Below are positions 22,163 through 31,063 of a stretch of DNA of 64,000 nt, one piece after another. How positions within the stretch are numbered: position 1 is the stretch's first letter; each line of letters begins with the position of its first letter. The notes under the pieces were generated by a model. The model worked only from the letters and a program-made list of their open reading frames with translations, ran no database searches and was not told the DNA's origin. The DNA comes from Cognatiluteimonas weifangensis (GTDB lineage: Bacteria; Pseudomonadota; Gammaproteobacteria; Xanthomonadales; Xanthomonadaceae), in the NCBI RefSeq assembly GCF_003416885.1, contig NZ_QVPD01000011.1:1-64000 (forward strand), read 5' to 3'. Position numbers and translations under genes: made by a program.

Positions 22163-23467
22163 TTAGCGATCGATTTCGCCGAACACGATGTCGTAGGTGC
22201 CGATCATCGCCACCACGTCGGCCAGCATGTGCCCGCGGACCACCTCGTCCATCGACGACAGATGGGCGAAGCCGGGCGCGCGCAGGTGCACGCGGAACGG
22301 CTTGTTGGCGCCGTCGCTGACCAGGTAGCAGCCGAACTCGCCCTTGGGTGCCTCGACCGCGCAGTAGGTCTCGCCGGCAGGCACGCAATAGCCTTCGCTG
22401 AACAGCTTGAAGTGGTGGATCAGCGCTTCCATGCTGCTCTTCATCTCCTCGCGGGAGGGCGGAGCGACCTTGAAGTTGTCGACGATCACCGGGCCGGGGT
22501 TGGCCTTTAGCCAGCGCACGCACTGGCTGATGATGCGCGCGGACTGGCGCATCTCGGCCACGCGTACCAGGTAGCGGTCGTAGCAGTCGCCGTTGACGCC
22601 GACCGGAATGTCGAAGTCGACTTGCGCGTAGCGCGCGTAAGGCTGCTTCTTGCGCAGGTCCCACTCCACCCCGGAGCCGCGCAGCATCGCCCCGGTCATG
22701 CCCCAGGCCAGCGCCTTTTCCGGTGGCACCACGCCGATACCGACGGTGCGCTGTTTCCAGATGCGGTTGTCGGTGAGCAGGACCTCGTACTCATCCACGC
22801 GCTTGGGGAAGTCGGCGGCGAAGGCCTCCAGGTAGTCCAGCATCGAGCCTTCGCGCCACTCGTTGAAACGCTTGAGCGACTGGCCCTTGCGCCACTTCGA
22901 CTCGCGATACCTGGACATGCGCTCGGGCAGGTCGCGGTAGACGCCGCCGGGGCGGTAGTAGGTCGCGTGCATGCGCGCGCCCGACACCGCCTCGTACACG
23001 TCCATCAGCTCCTCGCGCTCGCGGAACGCGTACAGGAACACCGCCATCGCGCCCAGGTCCAGGCCGTGCGAGCCGATCCACATCAGGTGATTGAGGATCC
23101 GCGTGACCTCGTCGAACAGGGTGCGGATCCACTGCGCCCGCTCCGGCGGCTCGATCCCCATCAGGGTCTCGATCGCGCGCACGTAGGCGTGCTCGTTGCA
23201 CATCATCGAGACGTAATCCAGCCGGTCCATGTAGCCGATCGACTGGTTGAACGGCTTGGACTCGGCCAGCTTCTCGGTGCCGCGGTGCAGCAGGCCGATG
23301 TGCGGGTCGGCGCGCTGCACGGTCTCGCCGTCCATCTCCAGGATCAGCCGCAGCACGCCGTGCGCGGCCGGATGCTGGGGGCCGAAGTTCATCGTGTAAT
23401 TGCGGATTTCCTGCCGCGCTTCGGCGGAATTGCTGGCGAAGGCGACGCCGGACGGCTGCGTGCTCAC
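22163..23467 (-). CDS. nuoD: NADH-quinone oxidoreductase subunit D
   Basis: 434 aa from a GTG start at 23467 that overlaps the nuoC stop (GTGA). The frame is open for 218 more codons upstream, but that is out-of-frame nuoC. NuoD is the 49-kDa-type subunit forming the quinone-reduction site with NuoB. Family motifs: [15 protein letters not shown] near residue 27, HRGTEKL, and the C-terminal DIVFGEIDR. The GTG start and coupling are inferred from the frame and the family's usual length. Confidence 0.94.
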   Translation of the reverse strand: MSTQPSGVAFASNSAEARQEIRNYTMNFGPQHPAAHGVLRLILEMDGETVQRADPHIGLLHRGTEKLAESKPFNQSIGYMDRLDYVSMMCNEHAYVRAIETLMGIEPPERAQWIRTLFDEVTRILNHLMWIGSHGLDLGAMAVFLYAFREREELMDVYEAVSGARMHATYYRPGGVYRDLPERMSRYRESKWRKGQSLKRFNEWREGSMLDYLEAFAADFPKRVDEYEVLLTDNRIWKQRTVGIGVVPPEKALAWGMTGAMLRGSGVEWDLRKKQPYARYAQVDFDIPVGVNGDCYDRYLVRVAEMRQSARIISQCVRWLKANPGPVIVDNFKVAPPSREEMKSSMEALIHHFKLFSEGYCVPAGETYCAVEAPKGEFGCYLVSDGANKPFRVHLRAPGFAHLSSMDEVVRGHMLADVVAMIGTYDIVFGEIDR

Positions 23468-24246
23468 TTGGCCCCTCCTGCCGGGACCCGGGCGCCGACG
23501 ACCTTGAGGTCGCGGTCTTCGGCGCGGGCGGTGGCGTAGCGGTTGTCGTCGCGGATCACGCGCGGCACGTTGACCCGCGGCTCCACCGAGGTCACCGGCT
23601 CGTAGATCACGCGCTGCTGCTCGGGGTCGTAGCGCACCTCGACGTTGCCGATCAGCGGAAAATCCTTGCGGAACGGATGGCCGACGAAGCCGTAGTCGGT
23701 GAGGATCCGGCGCAGGTCCGGGTGCCCGGCGAAGACGATCCCGTACAGGTCGAACGCCTCGCGCTCGAACCAGTTGGCCACCGGCCACAGGTCGACGATC
23801 GAATCCACCACCGGCAGCTCGTCGTCGGGGGCGAAGCAGGTCGCGCGCACGCGCCGGTTGTGCTGCAGCGACAGCAGCTGCGCCACCACCGCGAAACGCC
23901 GTTGCGGCACCGCAATCTCGCCCGCGCCCTGCGGCTGCGGGCGCTGTTCGGTCGGCATCTGGCCGTGGCGGAAGCGCCCCGGCCCGCGGCCCACGACCCC
24001 GCGCGAGAATCCCTGCGAGGACACGCCCACGTCCCACTCGCCGCTGCCGTAGCCCATGTAGTCGGCGCCGCAGACGTCGATCAGCATTTCGAAACCGAAC
24101 TCGTCGCGCAGCGTGCGGCAACCTTCGTGCCAGGCGCCGGCGTCGAACACGATCCCGACCTCGCCGCGCGGCAGGGCGACCGACACCGGGGCATCGGCGA
24201 AGCGCGCGCGCAGGCGCTCGGCAAAGGCAGTCGTGGTCTCGCTCAT
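23464..24246 (-). CDS. nuoC: NADH-quinone oxidoreductase subunit C
   Basis: 260 aa, the 30-kDa-type peripheral-arm subunit of complex I. The diagnostic motif [29 protein letters not shown] spans about residues 158-188, followed by [10 protein letters not shown]. An Arg/Gly-rich insertion around residues 75-115 ([18 protein letters not shown]) lengthens it relative to many relatives. The start is ATG at 24246, one base after the nuoB stop codon. Confidence 0.95.
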   Translation of the reverse strand: MSETTTAFAERLRARFADAPVSVALPRGEVGIVFDAGAWHEGCRTLRDEFGFEMLIDVCGADYMGYGSGEWDVGVSSQGFSRGVVGRGPGRFRHGQMPTEQRPQPQGAGEIAVPQRRFAVVAQLLSLQHNRRVRATCFAPDDELPVVDSIVDLWPVANWFEREAFDLYGIVFAGHPDLRRILTDYGFVGHPFRKDFPLIGNVEVRYDPEQQRVIYEPVTSVEPRVNVPRVIRDDNRYATARAEDRDLKVVGARVPAGGAK

Positions 24247-24247
24247 C

Positions 24248-24820
<573 letters not shown>

Positions 24821-24869
24821 GTCCGGCCTCCGCACGCGATCGCGGCCCGGCGCGGGGCCACGCGATGGG

Positions 24870-25226
24870 TCATTCCCATTCCAGCGCTCCCTTCTTCCAC
24901 ACGTAGACGAAGCCGATCACCAGCAGCGACAGGAACACGCCCATTTCCACCAGCCCGAACAAGCCGAGTTCGCGGAACACCACCGCCCAGGGGAAGACGA
25001 AGGCGATTTCCAGATCGAACACGATGAACAGGATCGCCACCAGGTAGTAGCGCACGTCGAAGCGCATGCGCGCGTCCTCGAACGCCGGAAAGCCGCACTC
25101 GTACGGCGACAGCTTCTCGGCGGTCGGGTGCTTGGGCCCGAGCAGGTTGCCGACGACGATCAGGGCGACGCCGATGCCGGCAGTCACGGCCAGGAACAGC
25201 AGGATCGGCAGGTATTGGGCCAGCAC
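24870..25226 (-). CDS. nuoA: NADH-quinone oxidoreductase subunit A
   Basis: 118 aa membrane subunit with three helices, the first gene of the nuo operon. The conserved loop [36 protein letters not shown] is present in full, around residues 42-78. The start is GTG at 25226, preceded by GGAGAGGA at a suitable distance. Upstream lies accessory DNA instead of tRNA-Leu, which usually neighbours it in relatives. Confidence 0.96.
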   Translation of the reverse strand: MLAQYLPILLFLAVTAGIGVALIVVGNLLGPKHPTAEKLSPYECGFPAFEDARMRFDVRYYLVAILFIVFDLEIAFVFPWAVVFRELGLFGLVEMGVFLSLLVIGFVYVWKKGALEWE

Positions 25227-25624
25227 GCGCGTCCTCTCCGGTCATCCCGACCTGTGCCCGCACATCCTGTCCGGGGCAGTCTCGAATCGCACCGAAGCCC
25301 GCGGGGAAGCGGGCTTCGCATTGGCTCCCGGGCGCTCCACGTGGAGACACCGAGGGAATCGCACCATTGGCTTGCGACGGCTTGCGCCGGCAAGCGGCAG
25401 CGCCCGATCCACCGGTCGCCCGCCAAGGGCCGGCATTGTAGCCGGCCCGCGCAGAGTGCGCCTAGTCCGCCGGCGCAGAAACGCCACGCATTGCGCGCGC
25501 GCGTCATGCTCGCACCACCCGTCGCGCCGGCCGGATGCGAATCGTTCGCAACATCGCACGACCTATATGTGACCAGCAGCAGGCCCTCATCCGGCCTGCC
25601 TGCAGGGCGGCCCCGGACGTCGGA
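25227..25624. other. nuoA upstream region with promoter candidate
   Basis: About 400 bp without a supportable gene. A TACAAT box on the minus strand (25435-25440) lies about 210 bp before nuoA, but I see no convincing -35 box at the right distance. If used, it would let the nuo operon be transcribed independently of the accessory patch upstream. Bases 25440-25620 look like decayed coding DNA without an identifiable parent. Confidence 0.4.
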
Positions 25625-25829
25625 CGGCGCCCAGTCCGGTTCGTTCCGCGCCTTCTGCCTGGACGCCACCAGCACCGCCGGATCACCCGCACGGTGGCGC
25701 TACCTCGTAATCGATCCAGCAACCGATCACCGCACGCGCCGCTTCGATCACCTGCCGCGCCGGGAAGCCCTGCCCGCGGCCGAGGTTGAAGGCGTGCGCG
25801 CCGGCATGCCGATCCAGGTAACCCGGCAC
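25625..25829 (-). pseudogene. C-terminal fragment of UDP-glucose 4-epimerase (galE remnant)
   Basis: On the minus strand one frame reads YLDRHAGAHAFNLGRGQGF then ARQVIEAARAVIG, stopping at 25683. Shifting frame gives AGDPAVLVASRQKARNE and DWAP. Together these match the C-terminal third of GalE-type epimerases (family pattern HxFNLGxGxGxSVxEVI ... RRAGDPAxLVASxxKAxxELGW). At least one frameshift and loss of the N-terminal two-thirds make it non-functional. The family match is from memory of GalE sequences. Confidence 0.8.
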
Positions 25830-25866
25830 CGCTGGGCCGGGATTCGCGTTGCCTCGGCGCGTTCGT

Positions 25867-25944
25867 CATCCGGCTCCGGTGATGGCGCTGATTGCACTGG
25901 GCGTCAAGCTGGCCTCGACCGGGCCGATCCTGTTCCGACAGCAG
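25867..25944 (+). pseudogene. Fragment of a priming sugar transferase (GumD/WcaJ type)
   Basis: The plus strand encodes PVMALIALGVKLAST followed by GPILFRQQ. This matches the start of the bacterial sugar-transferase domain (pattern LxALIALxVKLTSPGPVLFRQ) of enzymes that load the first sugar-1-phosphate onto undecaprenyl phosphate. Homology breaks off on both sides. At the right it runs straight into the end of the acyltransferase gene on the other strand, suggesting a recombination joint. Confidence 0.7.
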
Positions 25945-27960
25945 CTAACCCTCTCCATGTTCACCGCCCAGGCGCACTCGCTTGGTGTGTAGGGCGGAGG
26001 AATCAAACAAATGCATGGTAGCGAGGTGATTCGCCACAAATGCGGCGCCATTCAGGCTCAGGTGGCCACCGTCGCGGTAGAGCAGCCGTCCCTGCGTGTC
26101 GAGATAACGACAGGACACGGCATTGCAAAACCAGGGCGCCGGATCGACCGCGCGAATGTTCGTGAAACCTGCATGACGCGCGACTTCGCGCCAGAACCAC
26201 TTCGTATCGCGCTGAACCCGGGCGCGCAGACGCGCCGGGGGCATCGCTCCGCCGTACTGGCGCGCCACGGAAAGCGTGAATGGGGCGTCGTCCGGCGCAC
26301 CCGGGGTGGGGCCAACCAGGACGACCCGGTCGGTCAGTGCAGCGACGACCTTCATGGTCGAGCGGAAGGCTGGTGGAAACACCTCCAGATTGCCACGGTG
26401 GCCGGCGTCATCGGCCAACGTGTCTTGTCCACCCGGCCCCGAATATTTCATCCAGGACGCGTGCAGGACGATGACATCGAAATGGCGCGAACGGATCAGG
26501 CCCATGACCTTGTCGTTGTCGTCACGGCAGCCGGGGTCCCCGAGAATCCTGATCCCCAGCAATGGCGCACACGCGCCACGTGCCGCCAGCAGCCCCGTCT
26601 TCCCTGCGTGTTTCAGCACGGCATCCAGGGCCGGCGCCCACGCCAACGCATGGCTGTCGCCCCACAGCAGGATCGTCGGCGTGCCGTTCGCCGCACCGAG
26701 GCGGCAGGTCGTGGAGGCAGGATCCGGCACGCGCCCATTGCATTGCCGGAATGGAATGGACGGATGACGGGCATCGTCCAGCGCCACCACGTCCGGCGCA
26801 AACCGCGAGCGCCAGCCGCCATCGAAGCGGGTCGTCGCGGCCGCCGATGCCAGCAGGACACTGGCTACGGCTGCCGCCGCAAACAAGGCGCGCCGCGTAC
26901 CGGGGCGCGCGCCCTGCTTCCGCCTCCGCAATGGCGTTTCCACCCAACGATAACTGGCCGCCGCCAGCGCCAGCGCCAGCGCGAACAACAGCCACGACAC
27001 CCGGGGTTCGAGCGGCTGCATGGCGCTGCGATAGCGCACGAACACCAGCAATGGCCAATGCCACAAATACAGCGAATACGAGATCAGCCCGACGAACACC
27101 ATCGGACGCAGCGACAGCAGCCGCTGCACCTGCGAGCTGCTACTGGCACCCGCATGCAGCAGCGCCGCGGTGGCGACGACCGGTAGGCCGGCTCGCCAAC
27201 CCGGGAATTCGGGCCCGGCCCTGATCCACCACAGCGCCCACAGCAAGGTCGCGAGCGCAAGCCACGACACCGCGCCGTGCAAGGCCGGCCGGACGATGGG
27301 CGGCAGCGCGCCGATCGCAAGCAAACCGCCCAGCAGCAATTCCCACGCGCGGAACGGGGACAGGAAGAAGGTGGCCGCGGGCCCCCGTGCCTGGAACCAC
27401 AGGCACAGGGCGAACGAAACAGCACTGCAGGCCAGCAACGCGAACTTCAGTCGCGCATCGCCGCGCAGGTAGCGATGCAGCAGGATCAGCAGGATCGGCA
27501 AGCCGATATAGAACTGCTCCTCGACCGCCAGCGACCATGTATGCAGCAGCGGGGTGTATTCGGAACGGGTGTCGAAATAGCCGCTTTGGCGCCAGAACAG
27601 CAGGTTGGAGCCGAACAGCAAAGTGGCGATCGTCGCCCGGCCCAGCCTCAGCAGGTCGGAAGGCAACAGCAGCCACGTGCCGACTGCCAGCGTGACGAGC
27701 AGCATCATGAACAGCGCCGGAAAAATGCGGCGGACGCGGCGCTCGTAGAAGCCGGCGAAAGTGAAGTCGCCGTGCCCGATTTCCTTGTGGATGATGCCGG
27801 TGATCAGATAACCGGAAATCACGAAGAAGACATCGACGCCGACGAACCCGCCGTGCAATGGACCGATGCCGTAGTGGTAGAGGACGACCGCAAGCACCGC
27901 AATCGCGCGCAAGCCATCGATGTCCTTTCGATAAGCGATCGTTCCCATTGCACGCGCCAA
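25945..27960 (-). CDS. Acyltransferase-3 / SGNH fusion (OafA/YrhL-like O-acetyltransferase)
   Basis: 671 aa; the start may be the TTG at 27960 or the ATG at 27948 (MGTIAYRKDIDGLRA). The N-terminal half is an integral-membrane acyltransferase 3 domain with about ten helices. Motifs are DIDGLRAIAVLAVVLYH and GGFVGVDVFFVISGYLI. The C-terminal half (about residue 400 on) is an SGNH hydrolase-like domain with block I LLWGDSHALAW and a terminal DGGHLSLNGAAF (Asp/His of the catalytic triad). Such proteins acylate O-antigen, exopolysaccharide or peptidoglycan; the acceptor here is unknown. It is the only intact gene in a patch of broken polysaccharide genes. Confidence 0.9.
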   Translation of the reverse strand: MARAMGTIAYRKDIDGLRAIAVLAVVLYHYGIGPLHGGFVGVDVFFVISGYLITGIIHKEIGHGDFTFAGFYERRVRRIFPALFMMLLVTLAVGTWLLLPSDLLRLGRATIATLLFGSNLLFWRQSGYFDTRSEYTPLLHTWSLAVEEQFYIGLPILLILLHRYLRGDARLKFALLACSAVSFALCLWFQARGPAATFFLSPFRAWELLLGGLLAIGALPPIVRPALHGAVSWLALATLLWALWWIRAGPEFPGWRAGLPVVATAALLHAGASSSSQVQRLLSLRPMVFVGLISYSLYLWHWPLLVFVRYRSAMQPLEPRVSWLLFALALALAAASYRWVETPLRRRKQGARPGTRRALFAAAAVASVLLASAAATTRFDGGWRSRFAPDVVALDDARHPSIPFRQCNGRVPDPASTTCRLGAANGTPTILLWGDSHALAWAPALDAVLKHAGKTGLLAARGACAPLLGIRILGDPGCRDDNDKVMGLIRSRHFDVIVLHASWMKYSGPGGQDTLADDAGHRGNLEVFPPAFRSTMKVVAALTDRVVLVGPTPGAPDDAPFTLSVARQYGGAMPPARLRARVQRDTKWFWREVARHAGFTNIRAVDPAPWFCNAVSCRYLDTQGRLLYRDGGHLSLNGAAFVANHLATMHLFDSSALHTKRVRLGGEHGEG

Positions 27961-27978
27961 GCCTTCAGGCGATGCCTC

Positions 27979-28370
27979 CTAATACCCCCCTTCCACGAAT
28001 TGCTCGTTGCCGATGTTGTAGACGCGATACGACGCGACACCGCTACTGGCAGGACTGGCAGGGTCCGGGCCGCGGATCACGCCCTCCACGATCGTTCACG
28101 TAGGTGAACCTGCGCTTGTGACGGCCGTTGTTGAACAGCTTGATCGGCTCGTCGCCAGGATGGCCTTGGTGAGCAGGAACAACGCCATGTATTGCAGCAG
28201 CCGGCCAGCCCAGGGCCCATACACGGTGAAGAAACGCAGAACGCAGCCCGGTACCCGGAATGGCGTATAGAGACACATACGCTGTGCGCCATCGCCTCGC
28301 GGCTTTCTTGCGGGCGGCGTACAGGGTGAGCGGATGCTCCGCGGGCGGGTGCTCGGAGAGCGGCAGATTG
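27979..28370 (-). pseudogene. Frameshifted nucleotide-sugar epimerase (UDP-glucuronate 4-epimerase type)
   Basis: Pieces in alternating minus-strand frames align in order to a UDP-glucuronate epimerase. They are LPLSEHPPAEHPLTLYAARKKA, AYVSLYAIPGTGLR, LRFFTVYGPW, MALFLLTKAIL, DEPIKLFNNGRHKRRFTY and finally YRVYNIGNEQ, stopping at 27979. At least three frameshifts separate them, and both the NAD-binding N-terminus and the C-terminal tail are gone. The catalytic YxxxK is still recognisable as YAARK. A spaced AGGAGG just beyond the stop leads into the acyltransferase. Confidence 0.8.
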
Positions 28371-28716
28371 TGGAACGCGTTGCGACCGCATTGGAGGGAC
28401 TGCCAGCGCAGGTCGTCGAGCGGATCCTGGTCGAGGCGATCGGCAATCTGGCACCAGGCATAGTTGGCCACGGCTGCGATTGCAGCCACCGGGGCCATCA
28501 TCAATACGCCGCGCTTGTGCCATCAAGCCATCGCGCGCCTGCGTGCCCGCGCGGTACCCATCTTCGGCGCGTCGGCAAGCCGCGCGGGGCTCAACGGCTG
28601 GGGGTAATGTGCAGTGCGTCCAGGCGCAGGGTGCCCCAGACTTGCCGCTCGGCCAGCGCGCGCGCCAGGAACGCAGCATCTGGCCGGGGCAGCCCGGGAC
28701 GCTGAAATCGCCCGCG
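28371..28716. other. Decayed, unassigned accessory DNA
   Basis: Minus-strand stretches look protein-like but have no intact frame. One reads HKRGVLMMAPVAAIAAVANY then AWCQIADRLDQDPLDDLRW (about 28,395-28,525). Another reads DAAFLARALAERQVWGTLRL then DALHITPSR and a stop (about 28,595-28,680). I do not recognise the parent proteins. With the neighbouring fragments this looks like the remains of a larger cluster. Confidence 0.4.
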
Positions 28717-28739
28717 ACCCGCTGCTGTGGCGGGTTTTT
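28717..28739 (+). terminator. Plus-strand terminator-like hairpin without a gene
   Basis: Stem ACCCGC (28717-28722) / GCGGGT (28730-28735) is followed by a T-run on the plus strand. No plus-strand gene ends here. On the minus strand it lies just past tRNA-Leu but lacks a T-run (GCGGGTCGCG). It may be half of a former bidirectional terminator damaged when the accessory DNA was joined. Confidence 0.5.
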
Positions 28740-28786
28740 CGCCTGCCGTCAGGCCCCCCGGGAAGGGGCGGCCCGACGCATGGTGT

Positions 28787-28871
28787 TGGTGCCCAAGGGG
28801 GGACTCGAACCCCCACGACCGAAGCCGCTACCACCTCAAGGTAGTGCGTCTACCAATTCCGCCACCTGGGC
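28787..28871 (-). tRNA. tRNA-Leu (GAG)
   Basis: 85 nt including encoded CCA, with the long variable arm of a class II tRNA. The 5' end GCCCAGG pairs with CTTGGGC (one G-T pair). The anticodon loop TTGAGGT gives anticodon GAG. The T-loop GGTTCGAGTCC is standard. It lies 74 bp after secG and may be co-transcribed with it. Its 3' side borders the accessory patch. Confidence 0.96.
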
Positions 28872-28945
28872 AGGTGTCCGTCCCGGACCGGAAGCAGCGG
28901 GCATCCGGCCCGCCTTCACGCAAAGTCTAACCGCCGGCGCGACGC

Positions 28946-29386
28946 TCAGCCGCCCGCGGGCGGGGCCGTCGGCTGCGGTTGCGCCGCCGGCACCGTGGCA
29001 GCCGGGGCGGCGGGCACGGTCGATGTCGGCGCCGCTGCCGGCGGCTGCGCGGCTGGCGCCGCGGGAACCGTCGCGTCGCCTGCGGCGGGCGCCGGCGCCG
29101 TCTCCGGCAACTGCGCCATCACCCCCAGGTCCTGCTGCGTGTTCTGGGTCGCGGTATTGGTCGCGTGCCAGGCCATGAACAGGCTGATCGCGAAAAACAG
29201 CACCGCCAGCCACTTGGTGCTCTTGGACAGGAAGTTGGAAGCGCCGCGGGCGCCGAACACGGTCGACGAGGCGCCGCCGCCGAAGCCCGAGCCCGCCTGC
29301 GCGCCGGCCCCGCGCTGCAGCAGCACGAGCACGGTCATGCCGATCGCCAGCAGCACGTAGAACACATTCAGGATCAGCATCAGCAT
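28946..29386 (-). CDS. secG: Preprotein translocase subunit SecG
   Basis: 146 aa, longer than the usual ~110. SecG is the small auxiliary subunit of the SecYEG channel. The two membrane helices are at about residues 3-20 (LILNVFYVLLAIGMTVLVLLQ) and 50-70 (WLAVLFFAISLFMAW), separated by the conserved Gly-rich loop with GSGFGGGASSTVFGARG. The extra length is an Ala/Pro/Thr-rich low-complexity tail (about residues 85-146). The ATG at 29386 follows tpiA by 16 bp, so the two are likely co-transcribed. Confidence 0.94.
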   Translation of the reverse strand: MLMLILNVFYVLLAIGMTVLVLLQRGAGAQAGSGFGGGASSTVFGARGASNFLSKSTKWLAVLFFAISLFMAWHATNTATQNTQQDLGVMAQLPETAPAPAAGDATVPAAPAAQPPAAAPTSTVPAAPAATVPAAQPQPTAPPAGG

Positions 29387-29402
29387 TGCGGGTATTCCGG
29401 TC

Positions 29403-30155
29403 TCAGGGGGCCGCCGCGGCTGCGATGGCCAGGAAATCCGCGGCGACCAGGGAGGCCCCGCCGATCAGCCCGCCGTCGACGTCGGGCTGGGAAAACAGCG
29501 CGGCGGCGTTGTCGGGCTTGCAGCTGCCGCCGTACAGGATCGGCAGCGAGCCGGCGATTTTAGCATCGCGGGCGGCGACTTCGCCACGGATGAAGGCATG
29601 GATCGCCTGCGCCTGCTCCGGGGTGGCGGTCTGGCCGGTGCCGATCGCCCAGACCGGCTCGTAGGCGACCACGGCGCCGGCCAGCACCGCCGCGCCGGCC
29701 AGCTCGAACAGCGGCTGCAGCTGGCGCTCGATGGTGTACTCGGTCTGCCCGGCCTGGCGCTGCTGCAGGGTCTCGCCCACGCACAGGATCGGCACCAGCC
29801 CGGCATGGCGCGCGGCCAGGAACTTGCGCGCGACCAGTTCGCTGCCCTCGTGGTGGTACTGGCGGCGCTCGGAATGGCCGACCAGCCCGTAGCGGGCGCC
29901 GACGTCGACCAGCATGCCGGCCGAGACTTCGCCGGTGTAGGCGCCCTTCTCGTTGGCGCTGACGTCCTGGGCGCCGAAGGCGATATCGCTGCCGGCGTAG
30001 CGTTCGACCAGCTCCGACAGGTACGGCAGCGGCGGCAGCACCACGCGCTCCACCCCGGCCGGCGCCGGCACCGCCGCCAGCGCGTCCAGCAGCGCGTGCG
30101 CGAAGGCGCGGTCGCCATGCAGTTTCCAGTTTCCGGCCACGATCCTGCGCCGCAT
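29403..30155 (-). CDS. tpiA: Triose-phosphate isomerase
   Basis: 250 aa from the ATG at 30155 (MRRRIVAGNWKLHG). It interconverts dihydroxyacetone phosphate and glyceraldehyde 3-phosphate. Key residues are visible: Asn/Lys in GNWKLHG near the N-terminus, His in LVGHSERR (residue ~95), and the catalytic Glu in VVAYEPVWAIGTG (residue ~166), with loop 6 following. YGGSCKPDNA marks the C-terminal phosphate-binding region. It is divergent from the dehydrogenase gene at 30265. Confidence 0.97.
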   Translation of the reverse strand: MRRRIVAGNWKLHGDRAFAHALLDALAAVPAPAGVERVVLPPLPYLSELVERYAGSDIAFGAQDVSANEKGAYTGEVSAGMLVDVGARYGLVGHSERRQYHHEGSELVARKFLAARHAGLVPILCVGETLQQRQAGQTEYTIERQLQPLFELAGAAVLAGAVVAYEPVWAIGTGQTATPEQAQAIHAFIRGEVAARDAKIAGSLPILYGGSCKPDNAAALFSQPDVDGGLIGGASLVAADFLAIAAAAAP

Positions 30156-30264
30156 GCCCTGCTCCGGTGATTTCGAGGCGCGCAGTCTAGCCCAGCCCCG
30201 CTTTAGAATCCGCAGGGTCGCCGCGCCCTGTGGACGGGCGGCTTCCTTCTTCCGCGAGGTCGCG

Positions 30265-31062
30265 ATGCCCGACTCCGGCCATGCCCTGGTCACCGGCGCC
30301 TCCAGCGGCATCGGCGCGGCAATCGCGCGCGAATACGCCCGTCGCGGTGTGCCGCTGGTGCTCACCGCGCGCCGCGGCGAGCGCCTGGATGCGCTGGCTG
30401 CGTCGCTGCGCGCGCAGGTGCCGGTGGAGTGCATCGTCGCCGACCTCGCCGACCCGGCCGCGCCGGAGCTGCTGCATGCGGAAACCGTGCGCCGCGGGCT
30501 GCGGATCGCGCATCTGGTCAACAACGCCGGCTACGGCGTGCCCGGACGCTACCTGTCCTCGGACTGGGCGACCCACGCGGGGTTCCTGCAGGTGATGGTG
30601 GTTGCGGTTGCGGAGCTGACGCACCGCTTCCTGCCGGCAATGGAAGCCGCCGGCCATGGTCGCATCCTCAATGTCGCCTCGCTGGCGGCGCTGGTGCCGG
30701 CCACGGCCGGGCACACGCTGTACGGCGCGGCCAAGGCGTTCGTGATCCGTTTTTCCGAATCGCTGGCGGCCGAGACACGGGCGCGCGGGGTGCATGTCAC
30801 CGCGCTGTGCCCGGGGATGACCTGGAGCGAATTCCACGACGTCAACGGCATGCGCGCGCGGGTGTCGAAGCTGCCGGGCTGGCTGTGGCAGGACGCCGAG
30901 CGCGTCGCCCGCCTGGGCGTGGACGCGGTCGAGCGCGGCGATCCGCGCTGCGTGACCGGCGGCGCCAACCGCATGCTCGCGGCGCTGTCCAAATACCTGC
31001 CGGAGGCCGCGGCGCAGGCGCTGATCGCCGGTCGCAGCAAGGATTTCCGCGACACGGACTGA
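30265..31062 (+). CDS. Short-chain dehydrogenase/reductase (SDR)
   Basis: 265 aa from the ATG at 30265. It is a classical SDR: nucleotide motif TGASSGIGAAIA (residues 8-19), NNAGYG, then Ser in NVASLAAL and the catalytic Tyr-Lys in YGAAKAF (Y about residue 153). The substrate cannot be told from sequence; relatives act on acyl chains, steroids or small alcohols. It ends one base before the DUF6445 gene, so the two form an operon. A TAGAAT box at 30204-30209 is a possible promoter. Confidence 0.88.
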   Translation: MPDSGHALVTGASSGIGAAIAREYARRGVPLVLTARRGERLDALAASLRAQVPVECIVADLADPAAPELLHAETVRRGLRIAHLVNNAGYGVPGRYLSSDWATHAGFLQVMVVAVAELTHRFLPAMEAAGHGRILNVASLAALVPATAGHTLYGAAKAFVIRFSESLAAETRARGVHVTALCPGMTWSEFHDVNGMRARVSKLPGWLWQDAERVARLGVDAVERGDPRCVTGGANRMLAALSKYLPEAAAQALIAGRSKDFRDTD

Positions 31063-31063
31063 C

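Noticed and set aside
22163..24121. Long fused NuoC-NuoD protein
   Set aside because: The upstream half is nuoC in the wrong frame; nuoC and nuoD are separate genes overlapping at GTGA, each of normal length.
25227..28786. Integrative element or prophage at tRNA-Leu
   Set aside because: No integrase, no phage genes, and I could not find a second copy of the tRNA 3' end near nuoA that would mark an attachment site.
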